Part shown: piece by piece, positions 33,888 to 41,737 of the stretch | Layout: each line of letters starts with the position of its first letter | Numbering within the stretch: position 1 is the first letter of the stretch | Assembly: GCA_041687455.1 (NCBI GenBank) | Contig: JAWLBY010000024.1 | Span: 1-57,653, forward strand | Length of the DNA stretch: 57,653 bases | Direction of reading: 5' to 3' | From: JAWLBY01 sp041687455 | GTDB taxonomy: Bacteria; Pseudomonadota; Gammaproteobacteria; Xanthomonadales; Xanthomonadaceae | Notes under the pieces: model-generated | Told to the model about the DNA's origin: nothing | The model's input: only the letters and a program-made list of their open reading frames with translations | Databases searched by the model: none | Made by a program: the position numbers and the translations under genes

Positions 33888-34585
33888 ACGATCACGCGCT
33901 CGTGTTCCAGTTGCAAGGCGCCGGGCTCCGCTTTCGCGACGGGCGGGCCGGCGCTGCCGAACCGGTGGTCGCCCTGCGGGACATCGACCTGCAAATCCGC
34001 TGTGGCGAGTCGGTCGGACTCATCGGCCGCAATGGGTCCGGCAAGACGACACTGCTGAAGCTGCTGGCCGGAATCTACGAGCCAGACTCGGGTGTCGCCT
34101 GCCGCCCTCCATCGCGCGTTGCCCTAATGTCGTTGTCTCTAGGGTTCGACAGCCATCTGTCCGGGCGAGACAATGCGATCTTCGGCCTGATGCTGCTCGG
34201 CCACCGGTACAAGGATGCGCTGCTCAAGGTCGACGAGGTCATCGCGTTTTCCGAACTCGGCGCCCATGCCGATCAACCAGTCGGCACGTACTCGTCGGGT
34301 ATGCGTTCGCGCCTGGCATTTTCCGTTGCGGTTTCGGCCGAGGCGGAGATCCTGCTCATCGACGAAGTGCTTGCCGTGGGCGATGCAGGTTTTCGAAGAA
34401 AGGCCGAGAAGCAGCTCACGGGCAACATCGCGAGAGCCCGCACCCACGTTCTCGTCTCGCATTCGACTCAGCAAGTGCGAAAGCTCTGCCAGCGGGCGAT
34501 CTGGCTGGAAAACGGCTCCATAGTGGCCGACGGCCCCAGCGAATCGGTCACGCGAGAGTATGACGCCTCATTCAAGAACAGTTAG
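33884..34585 (+). CDS. wzt: O-antigen ABC transporter ATP-binding protein, short form
   Basis: A 233-residue ATPase with Walker A GRNGSGKTTLLKLLAG, the short signature YSSGMRSRLAFSVAV typical of polysaccharide exporters, Walker B ILLIDEVLAVGD and a switch His in VSHSTQ. It has no C-terminal carbohydrate-binding domain. In E. coli O8/O9a such a domain reads the chain-end cap and brings Wzt to over 400 residues. Short Wzt proteins export chains without that check. The GTG start overlaps the wzm stop. Confidence 0.94.
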   Translation: MNDHALVFQLQGAGLRFRDGRAGAAEPVVALRDIDLQIRCGESVGLIGRNGSGKTTLLKLLAGIYEPDSGVACRPPSRVALMSLSLGFDSHLSGRDNAIFGLMLLGHRYKDALLKVDEVIAFSELGAHADQPVGTYSSGMRSRLAFSVAVSAEAEILLIDEVLAVGDAGFRRKAEKQLTGNIARARTHVLVSHSTQQVRKLCQRAIWLENGSIVADGPSESVTREYDASFKNS

Positions 34586-34603
34586 GCACGACTAAGGTGT
34601 GAA

Positions 34604-36109
34604 ATGCAGAATAATGGCAGCGCGTCGACGACCAGCATCCTCTTCTATCTGGAACCGTGGATAGAGAAGAACTATCCGGCGTGGAAAAGCGCGTGGATTC
34701 CGATTTTCGTTTCCTTAATTAGGGGCTTGGACCGTGCTGCGGGTTCCAAGGTGCGGATGTCTCTGATCATCGGGGACGCACAGCGCGCAATCATCGATGA
34801 GCTGGCCGACATCATGAGCCTGCAGATTCATGTGGTGGAGCAGGCGGACCTGCGCGCCTGCTACCCGAGTCCTGCGGTCGCCCACGACGAAGGGTACCGA
34901 AACGTCCAGTCCGACTCGCGCAAGCGATTGGCTTCGTTTTACGGCGCCCTGCTCGGATCCTTTGTTCCTGACGTCGTCTGGAGCTTCGTGTCGCCGGTGC
35001 CGTTCTTCAAGGACGTCTTCCCGAGAGCGCTGATCCTCTACCAGGAACTTGGCATGCTGGGAAGGTCGCCGCTTCCGCTCACCTGGTATGTCGATCACCT
35101 CGGCACCTTCGCCAATTCCTTCGTGGTGCAGCATTTCGATCAACTTTCTGCACTGAATGCCAACCGACGGGAACGCCAGTTCGTCGAGGAAATCCGCTTT
35201 CTCTATCGCTCGGCAATCGCGAACGGCAGCCCCTTGAAGCGAGCAGACATCGATCCGCGGAACCAGTTCCGTCATCTCGCCCTGCTGCCGCTTCAGTACA
35301 ATGGGCACTTCATTTTCGATTCCATGTGCCCCTACAGCAGCCAGCTCGAGCTGGTCATTGATGTCCTTGATCGTACGCCGACGGACATCGGAGTGGTCGT
35401 CACCGAGCACAAGAACCCGATCGCGGAGCCGGTGCTACATGAGTCGACGGTGGCGTATCTGCGTGGGCGCTACCGCAACTTCATATACGACCCGTCGCTC
35501 GACCAGTATTCGAACTCGAGCCTCATGGTTCTCGAGTGCGTTGACGCTGTCATTTCGGTCTCGTCGACGCTCGGGTTGCAGGGACGATTCCTGGGCAAGG
35601 CGCTTGTGGCGATGGGATTTTCCCAGCTTACCCCTTTCGCTTCCGTACCATCGCTGGAACAACTAGGAGAGTATCTCGACGGACGCGGCGCTGGCCACGA
35701 CGACCTTGAAGGTGCGTTTTATTACCTGCTCACGCACTACTTCATGCCGGAGAAGTGCTACCTCGCCGACGGAAACTGGCTGTATCTCTTTGTGCTTCGC
35801 GTACTTGACAAGCACATCAACGGTCGCTCGGGACTCGATTTCTTCCCGCGAATCGACACGGATGAGCGGCTGCTCGACTTCTATAGGGAGAACGCTCAGC
35901 GGAAGCTGATGGTCCACAGGCTGCGGACGGCCGCCGATGCGCTCGGACAGACCGCTGTCTCCACTTCCGCGGACAATCGCAAGCTCGCCCAGGAAGCCGA
36001 GCAGCTCCGGCTCGAAGTCGAGGCATTGCGCAGCTCGATGTCCTGGCGAATCACTGCCCCTCTTCGCGCGGCGTTCTCGCTCATCAAGCGGGAAAACTCG
36101 AAGAAATAG
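34604..36109 (+). CDS. putative capsule-type glycosyltransferase
   Basis: A 501-residue protein without signal or membrane helices. I do not recognise a characterised homologue. Residues about 220-345 resemble the GT-B-like fold of KpsS/KpsC and related Kdo transferases: HLALLPLQYNGHF, VVVTEHKNPIAEP and SSTLGLQGRFLGKALVAMG (about 320-338) match the pattern of that group's sugar-nucleotide site. The C-terminal 45 residues form a coiled coil followed by SMSWRITAPLRAAFSLIKR, a tail found at the end of many O-antigen glycosyltransferases and probably a membrane contact. It lies 18 bases after wzt. It may add the sugar made by the KdsB-type operon opposite, but this is inference. Confidence 0.6.
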   Translation: MQNNGSASTTSILFYLEPWIEKNYPAWKSAWIPIFVSLIRGLDRAAGSKVRMSLIIGDAQRAIIDELADIMSLQIHVVEQADLRACYPSPAVAHDEGYRNVQSDSRKRLASFYGALLGSFVPDVVWSFVSPVPFFKDVFPRALILYQELGMLGRSPLPLTWYVDHLGTFANSFVVQHFDQLSALNANRRERQFVEEIRFLYRSAIANGSPLKRADIDPRNQFRHLALLPLQYNGHFIFDSMCPYSSQLELVIDVLDRTPTDIGVVVTEHKNPIAEPVLHESTVAYLRGRYRNFIYDPSLDQYSNSSLMVLECVDAVISVSSTLGLQGRFLGKALVAMGFSQLTPFASVPSLEQLGEYLDGRGAGHDDLEGAFYYLLTHYFMPEKCYLADGNWLYLFVLRVLDKHINGRSGLDFFPRIDTDERLLDFYRENAQRKLMVHRLRTAADALGQTAVSTSADNRKLAQEAEQLRLEVEALRSSMSWRITAPLRAAFSLIKRENSKK

Positions 36110-36121
36110 CAGGAGCGCGCA

Positions 36122-37273
36122 GTGAACTCAGTTAACTTGATAGGCTGGCCCGACGTCACCGCAGGAATGGGTGAGCACATGCGCTCGGTGGCCGGAGCAC
36201 TGGCCGCTGGTGGCATTCGCATGGCCGTACACGATGTGCTGGAGCAGTGCTTCAACGATCCCAGCATCTTCAACCGGGAAGAGAAGGCGCTGCGCCCGTA
36301 CACCAAGGAGCTGCCACTTGAACATCCCGTCTCGATCCATTGCCTGAATCTCAACCATCTCCCGAGGATTTCATCCGAGTATTTCGGTGCTAGCTACAAC
36401 ATCGGCTATGGCTACTATGAGATGTCCGATGTACTTGATGACTTCCTTCGTGGCGCGGAGCTGCTCGACGAGATCTGGGCGCCGACGAAGTTCGTCCAGG
36501 CGACCATCTCCCGGCGCGTGACCATTCCCGTGGTCTACATGCCTATTCCTCTCGAGGTTCCGGGCAAGCGTCAGGATATTCGCTCGAAGTTCGGCTTGAG
36601 CGGCCGGGACTTCACGTTCTACTGCTCGTTCGATGCCCGCTCGCTGATCGAACGGAAGAACCCCTTCGCGGTGATCGACGCCTTCAAGCGCGCATTCGCT
36701 CGCGTCGATGCGCCCGTGGTTCTCCTGATCAAGGTCAGCGCCTCTCCTAACTCGAAGCCCCAACTGAAGGCTGTGGGCGAATTGAAGCGGAAAATCGAAG
36801 GGGACCCCCGGATCAGGCTGCTTCGACCGGTTCTCGGCAGGGAAGAGTTGATGGATCTCTTCTACAGTGTCGACTGTTACGTTTCGCTGCACCGCGCCGA
36901 AGGGCTTGGCCTCGGCATGTCCGAGGCCATGTCGGTAGGGACGCCGGTGATCGCGACGGGCTACTCGGGCAATCTGGATTTCATGGACGCTAGCAACTCA
37001 AGCCTCGTTGGGTTCGACTACGTCAATGATGACACTCCACAAAAGATCGATCGCAATATCAAGCTCTCGGAGCGATTCTACTGGGCCGATGCGAACGTGG
37101 ATGATGCCGCCGAAAAGATGCGGCGCATTTTCACCGACCCGGCCTACAGGTTGAGGATCGCAGCCAAGGGCAAATCCGACGTGGCGCGGTTTTACTCGGT
37201 TGAAGCCATCGCGCGAAACTACAGCGAACGGCTTGAATTGCTCGGCAGTAAACTCGGGATCAAGAATGACTAA
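36122..37273 (+). CDS. GT4-family glycosyltransferase
   Basis: A 383-residue GT-B glycosyltransferase with the retaining GT4 signature at the C-terminal nucleotide site: SLHRAEGLGLGMSEAMSVGTPVIATGYSGNLDF (about residues 258-290), where the two glutamates bind donor phosphate. YCSFDARSLIERKNPFAVIDAF is the domain start. The donor is probably GDP-rhamnose or GDP-mannose given its neighbours. The start is a GTG at 36122 with AGGAG eight bases upstream. The end overlaps gmd by eight bases. Confidence 0.9.
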   Translation: MNSVNLIGWPDVTAGMGEHMRSVAGALAAGGIRMAVHDVLEQCFNDPSIFNREEKALRPYTKELPLEHPVSIHCLNLNHLPRISSEYFGASYNIGYGYYEMSDVLDDFLRGAELLDEIWAPTKFVQATISRRVTIPVVYMPIPLEVPGKRQDIRSKFGLSGRDFTFYCSFDARSLIERKNPFAVIDAFKRAFARVDAPVVLLIKVSASPNSKPQLKAVGELKRKIEGDPRIRLLRPVLGREELMDLFYSVDCYVSLHRAEGLGLGMSEAMSVGTPVIATGYSGNLDFMDASNSSLVGFDYVNDDTPQKIDRNIKLSERFYWADANVDDAAEKMRRIFTDPAYRLRIAAKGKSDVARFYSVEAIARNYSERLELLGSKLGIKND

Positions 37274-38306
37274 GACGGCACTGATAACCGGAATTACGGG
37301 ACAAGATGGCGCTTATCTGGCCGAACTTCTCTTGTCGAAGGGCTACGAGGTCTGGGGAACGTACAGGCGCACCAGTTCAGTCAACTTCTGGCGGATCGAG
37401 GAGCTCGGCATTCACGAGCACCCCCGGCTGAAGCTCGTTGAGTTTGACCTGACCGACTTATCGACGACGATTCGCTTGGTGGAGAAGGTCCGCCCGACTG
37501 AGATCTACAACCTCGCGGCCCAGAGCTTCGTGGGGGTTTCGTTCGAGCAACCCATCACGACCGCGGACATCACTGGCGTGGGCGCCGTGAACATCCTAGA
37601 AGCGATCCGAATCGTTGACCGATCCATACGGTTCTACCAGGCTTCGACGTCCGAGATGTTCGGCAAGGTGCAGGCAATTCCCCAGAGCGAAGCAACGCCG
37701 TTCTACCCACGAAGCCCGTATGGGGCAGCGAAACTCTACGCTCACTGGATGACGGTGAACTACCGGGAGAGCTACGACATCTTTGCCAGCAGCGGCATCC
37801 TCTTCAACCACGAGTCACCGCTTCGCGGGAAGGAGTTCGTGACACGAAAGGTTACGGACGCAGTCGCGCGGATCGCGGCAGGCAGGCTGGGGGTTCTCGA
37901 GCTCGGCAACATCGACGCCAAGCGCGACTGGGGCTACGCGCGGGAGTACGTGGCCGGCATGTGGGCAATGCTGCAGGCCAAGGAGCCGGACACGTACGTG
38001 CTCGCTACCGGCCACACGATCACCGTGCGGGAGTGGGTCACGATGGCGTTCAACGCCGCCGGCATCCAGGTCGAGTGGACGGGCGCCGGCGTGGAGGAGA
38101 AGGGCATCGATGCATCCAGCGGGAAGGCGGTCGTGGTGATCAATCCGCAGTACTACCGACCTGCGGAGGTCGATCTGCTAATCGGCGATGCGTCGAAAGC
38201 GGAGCGGGAACTCCAGTGGATGCCGGTCGTGACAGCTGCCGAGCTCTGCTCCATGATGGTTGAGCGTGACATGGCCCGGATGTCGACCGGGGATATTCGG
38301 CAGTGA
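37266..38306 (+). CDS. gmd: GDP-mannose 4,6-dehydratase
   Basis: A 346-residue short-chain dehydrogenase that turns GDP-mannose into GDP-4-keto-6-deoxymannose. It has NADP-binding TGITGQDGAYLAELLL, the GTYRRTSSVNFWRI segment of the bacterial Gmd group, the active-site STSEMFG and the catalytic pair in YGAAKLYAHW. NHESPLRGKEFVTRKVTDAVARI is also diagnostic. Upstream manC supplies the substrate and the next gene probably reduces the product to GDP-D-rhamnose. The start overlaps the upstream glycosyltransferase. Confidence 0.97.
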   Translation: MTKTALITGITGQDGAYLAELLLSKGYEVWGTYRRTSSVNFWRIEELGIHEHPRLKLVEFDLTDLSTTIRLVEKVRPTEIYNLAAQSFVGVSFEQPITTADITGVGAVNILEAIRIVDRSIRFYQASTSEMFGKVQAIPQSEATPFYPRSPYGAAKLYAHWMTVNYRESYDIFASSGILFNHESPLRGKEFVTRKVTDAVARIAAGRLGVLELGNIDAKRDWGYAREYVAGMWAMLQAKEPDTYVLATGHTITVREWVTMAFNAAGIQVEWTGAGVEEKGIDASSGKAVVVINPQYYRPAEVDLLIGDASKAERELQWMPVVTAAELCSMMVERDMARMSTGDIRQ

Positions 38307-39187
38307 GGTCGCGTGTCCTACTGGTGGGAGCAGACAGCTTCACCGGGAGTTACCTGCTTAAGGAGCTCGATGCCCACGGCTACGACGTCGTTGGCACGAG
38401 CCACACTGGCTCAGAGGGGTTGATCGCGCTTGACCTCACGCGTGATGCCGCGGCAGTCGCGCAAGTCGTGGCCTCAGCTGCGCCGGACTACATCGTGAAC
38501 CTGGCCGGGATCAGCCATGTCGCCCATGGCAACCCGGCCGACTTCTATTTCGCGAATACAGCAGGGGTGGCCAACCTGCTGGTCGCCATCGAAACCGCTG
38601 CCGTCAGCGTGCGGAAGGTGCTCCTGGTGAGCACGAGCAACGTGTATGACCCGCACTCGAAGCCAGTCCTCGACGAGACATGTCCGTTGCATCCGAGCAG
38701 CCATTACGGGATTTCGAAATGGGCCATGGAGCGGCTTGCGCTGCAATGGTTCTCGACCCTGCCTCTTCTCGTCGTGCGCCCGTTCAACTATACCGGCAGG
38801 GGTCAGGTCAGCTCCTTCCTGATCCCCAAGCTCGTGGAAGCCCATGCGCGACGCGAATCGGTCATCAGGCTGGGAAACACGCACGTCGAGCGCGACTTTT
38901 CCGACGTCCGCAATGTCGTGGGGGCATACCGGTGCTTGCTCGAGGCACCGATCGAACGCACGGTTGTCAACGTGTGCTCCGGACACGGCCTGCGGCTTCA
39001 TGAGGTTCTGGGGATGCTCGCGGAACTTTCCGGGCATCGGCCACAGATCGTCACGGACGCTGCCCTTGTGCGCCCAAACGAACCCGCGGCGCTGATCGGG
39101 GACAGGACGAGGCTGCAGGAAGCCATCGGACAGGTTCCTCGCATACCGTTCGAGGAGACCCTGCGCTGGATGCTCGAACGCCCGTGA
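38303..39187 (+). CDS. NAD-dependent epimerase/reductase, probable GDP-6-deoxy-D-mannose reductase
   Basis: A 294-residue extended short-chain dehydrogenase. STSNVYD and the YGISK pair give a normal catalytic triad, and FNYTGRGQVSSFLIPKLVEA follows the Rmd/RmlD pattern. The cofactor loop reads VGADSFTGSYLLKEL, where the middle glycine of GxxGxxG is serine. The position directly after gmd and the length fit Rmd, which makes GDP-D-rhamnose. A GDP-fucose synthase is less likely because its longer sequence and CGGSH-type motifs are absent. The start is a GTG overlapping the gmd stop. Confidence 0.8.
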   Translation: MRSRVLLVGADSFTGSYLLKELDAHGYDVVGTSHTGSEGLIALDLTRDAAAVAQVVASAAPDYIVNLAGISHVAHGNPADFYFANTAGVANLLVAIETAAVSVRKVLLVSTSNVYDPHSKPVLDETCPLHPSSHYGISKWAMERLALQWFSTLPLLVVRPFNYTGRGQVSSFLIPKLVEAHARRESVIRLGNTHVERDFSDVRNVVGAYRCLLEAPIERTVVNVCSGHGLRLHEVLGMLAELSGHRPQIVTDAALVRPNEPAALIGDRTRLQEAIGQVPRIPFEETLRWMLERP

Positions 39188-40344
39188 AGGTCATCCTCGG
39201 CACAGATTCGCTCATGCCCCCGCTGACCGGGATCGGGCGATACACGAAGGAACTGCTTTCTGGCTTACTGAGCAGCCCCGAGATCGAGGACTTGCGGTGT
39301 TTTTCCCTCGGTCGGTGGCACGCGCCCCAAGAATATCTCGGTGCCGCCGAGCATTCGGCCGCCGATCAGGTGCGCCTCTCGACTGCCGGGCAGGTTCGGC
39401 AGTGGCTCGCACGACGCGAATGGGCGGTTCAGACGTATCAAACCGTCGCCGGAGTGGTCGAGCGGTTGCGGCTCCACCGCTATCGACAGTACTTGTTTCA
39501 CTCCCCGAATTTTCATCTACCCTCGTTCGAGGGTAGGAGCGTTTGCACGATACACGACCTCTCTTACCTGCGATTCCCGCAGTTTCATCCGCACGCCCGG
39601 GTGTCGTTCTTGTCGCGTGCAGTTCCTGAGGCAGTTAAACGCGCCGATCTGATCATCACGGATAGTCTTGCCATCAAGTCGGAAGTGGAGTGCGAGTTCC
39701 GCATTGATCCATCTCGTGTGTGCGCAATTCCCCTCGGCGTCGAAGCCCAGTTTCTGAACCACATCCCATCACCGTCGAGGGAGTCGTTGCGGAAGTTCGG
39801 CTTGGCCGACAGGCCGTTTTTTCTTTGCGTGGGCACGATCGAACCGCGTAAGAATCTGTCCACGTTGCTTGACGCTTGGGAAGCCTTGCCCGCGAGCATC
39901 AGGAAAACCCACGTGCTTGCGGTCGTCGGGACCGAAGGCTGGCATTGCGACGACGTGATGCACCGCCTTCAAACTACCGCACACGTCGCGTATCTGGATT
40001 ATGTGCCGCGAGCGAGCCTGACCACACTGCTGGACGCTGCAACCGCGCTGGTCTTTCCCTCGTACTACGAGGGTTTCGGCCTGCCGTTACTCGAAGCCCA
40101 GGCAATCGGAACACCGGTCATCGCGAGCGACATTCCAACATCACGGGAGATCGGTCACGCACTGGTGAAGTGGTTTCCGCCAGCGGATTCTTCGTGCCTG
40201 GCAGTTGCGATGACTGAGGCAGCAGAGGACGATGCGTGGCGTCGCTTGTGCGCGGAGGCGGGACGACGCAATGCCAGCAACTTCTCCTGGGAACGCTGCG
40301 TGGCTCAAACCATCGCCTGTTACGATCTCGCGCTCATGGATTGA
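39184..40344 (+). CDS. GT4-family glycosyltransferase
   Basis: A 386-residue GT-B glycosyltransferase resembling mannosyl- and rhamnosyltransferases of the WbpX/WbpY/WbpZ type. The N-terminus GTDSLMPPLTGIGRYTKEL is the acceptor-side glycine loop. VGTIEPRKNLSTLLDAWEAL and VFPSYYEGFGLPLLEAQAIGTPVIASDIP are the GT4 donor signatures. The GTG start overlaps the previous stop, so all genes from manC are coupled or tightly spaced. The last 25 bases overlap the end of the convergent HAD gene. Confidence 0.92.
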   Translation: MKVILGTDSLMPPLTGIGRYTKELLSGLLSSPEIEDLRCFSLGRWHAPQEYLGAAEHSAADQVRLSTAGQVRQWLARREWAVQTYQTVAGVVERLRLHRYRQYLFHSPNFHLPSFEGRSVCTIHDLSYLRFPQFHPHARVSFLSRAVPEAVKRADLIITDSLAIKSEVECEFRIDPSRVCAIPLGVEAQFLNHIPSPSRESLRKFGLADRPFFLCVGTIEPRKNLSTLLDAWEALPASIRKTHVLAVVGTEGWHCDDVMHRLQTTAHVAYLDYVPRASLTTLLDAATALVFPSYYEGFGLPLLEAQAIGTPVIASDIPTSREIGHALVKWFPPADSSCLAVAMTEAAEDDAWRRLCAEAGRRNASNFSWERCVAQTIACYDLALMD

Positions 40345-40991
40345 ACGAGACACTTTATCGACGGAACCGTGGGAATCCCATGCTCGCGGCAGTACTTCTC
40401 CCAGCCGGCGAATTCGCTCCAGTCGCTCGCGAAAACGAAGTCGATGTCGCTCTCTGCGGCAACCTCGTGGTCCAAGCGACTGTCGCCGATCATCAGTGCG
40501 GGCATACGGACACTTCCGTCGGACACCAGCAACTGGAGGATCTCGCGCTTCGGTGTCGGACTGCCAAATATTCCCGCGTCGAAGAATGACGCGAGGCTGC
40601 GCATGGCGAACAGGGCGCGAAGTTCGGCTTGGTCCCCGCCCGAAACCACCATCCAGTTTGCATGCGGCGTCAAGTCACGAAGCTCGTCCAGCCCGTCGGC
40701 AACCCGGCACTCAGCCAGTCCGCACTGGACGGCTTCCGCGAATCCGTCGATGCACGCTTCAAGTTCACGGGCGAGCGGCGCTCGACCGAGGATCGAATCG
40801 AACAGATAGCGGAACTTTGCGTGCCGGGAAACTCCGCCATTGGCCACATGGTAAGCCACTAGCCGCTGAGCGGGCTCTTCGCCGAATCTGCTTGCGACCT
40901 TGCGGAACGCCTCGGTCTTGACAGCGTTCGAGTCGAGCAGGACGCCATCGCAATCGAAGAGTATCGCGCGATACTCGGAAAGCGGCCGCAT
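40320..40991 (-). CDS. HAD-superfamily phosphatase
   Basis: A 223-residue HAD hydrolase with the nucleophile motif ILFDCDGVLLDS (Asp13 and Asp15), motif II VVSGGDQ, lysine in SPTPKREIL and the acidic motif IGDSRLDHEVA. A helical cap follows motif I, as in the beta-phosphoglucomutase group. Last in a three-gene operon with the aldolase and the KdsB-like gene, it probably removes phosphate from a sugar-acid intermediate, the role KdsC plays for Kdo. I chose ATG 40991; a TTG at 41000 overlapping the kdsB-like stop is also possible. It overlaps the convergent glycosyltransferase by 25 bases. Confidence 0.85.
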   Translation of the reverse strand: MRPLSEYRAILFDCDGVLLDSNAVKTEAFRKVASRFGEEPAQRLVAYHVANGGVSRHAKFRYLFDSILGRAPLARELEACIDGFAEAVQCGLAECRVADGLDELRDLTPHANWMVVSGGDQAELRALFAMRSLASFFDAGIFGSPTPKREILQLLVSDGSVRMPALMIGDSRLDHEVAAESDIDFVFASDWSEFAGWEKYCREHGIPTVPSIKCLVQSMSARS

Positions 40992-40996
40992 CGTGA

Positions 40997-41734
40997 TCAA
41001 TGACCGTGCCTGCGTGCCAGTGCGACCTCGACTCGACTGACATCCTCCGGCTCATCCACCGCCAGGCTGCCGCCGGGCACCTTGATCATCTTCACGGGAA
41101 TTCCAACCTCAAGGAAACGCAGAATCTCGATGTCCTCCACGGATTCCAGAGCGCTTTTCCTTCCGAAGGCGCTGAAGCGACGTAGTTCTTGGTGATTGAA
41201 GGCGTAGATGCACACCTGCTTGTGATATCCGAGCTCGCGAGATTCCTTGGATCCGGGAACCAGGCTCCTGCTCATGTACAGCAAGCTCTCGCTCTCGTTG
41301 AAGACCACTTTTGGCAGGTTGCGACTAGCAGGGTCTTCGTGGCTGCCGATCCGGCAGTACGCATTGATGACCGCATCCGGGTTCTCGCGCTTTGCTTCGA
41401 TTACTCGAACGATGTCAGCGTGATCCAGCATAGGCTCGTCGCCCTGCACATTCACGAAAAACTCAGCGTCGACGCTCTCGGCGACCTCCGCAATCCGGTC
41501 TGTCCCAGTCAATGCCGCTGCGCTAGTCATGACGACGCGATAACCCGCGTCTTCGCATGCTTCACGGATGCGATCGTCCTCAGTCGCCACGATCACGCTG
41601 TCAACGCCGACCGCTTCCGCTGCAATGTCCGCAACGCGTAGGATCATCTTGCGTCCGGAAATCTCGACGAGCGGCTTCCCGGGATAACGGGTGGAACGGT
41701 AACGCGCAGGAATGACGACTATGGGCTTGCTCAT
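40997..41734 (-). CDS. KdsB-like CMP-sugar-acid cytidylyltransferase
   Basis: A 245-residue enzyme of the CMP-Kdo synthetase family, which couples CTP to a 2-keto-3-deoxy sugar acid. VIPARYRSTRYPGKPLVEI, LTGTDRIAEVAE and FVNVQGDEPMLDHADI are the nucleotide and sugar sites of KdsB. Housekeeping kdsB is normally elsewhere. This copy lies three bases after the aldolase gene and six bases or less before the HAD gene, in an O-antigen island, so it may activate a Kdo-like sugar for the surface polysaccharide. I give no gene symbol because the sugar substrate is unknown. Confidence 0.85.
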   Translation of the reverse strand: MSKPIVVIPARYRSTRYPGKPLVEISGRKMILRVADIAAEAVGVDSVIVATEDDRIREACEDAGYRVVMTSAAALTGTDRIAEVAESVDAEFFVNVQGDEPMLDHADIVRVIEAKRENPDAVINAYCRIGSHEDPASRNLPKVVFNESESLLYMSRSLVPGSKESRELGYHKQVCIYAFNHQELRRFSAFGRKSALESVEDIEILRFLEVGIPVKMIKVPGGSLAVDEPEDVSRVEVALARRHGH

Positions 41735-41737
41735 GTT

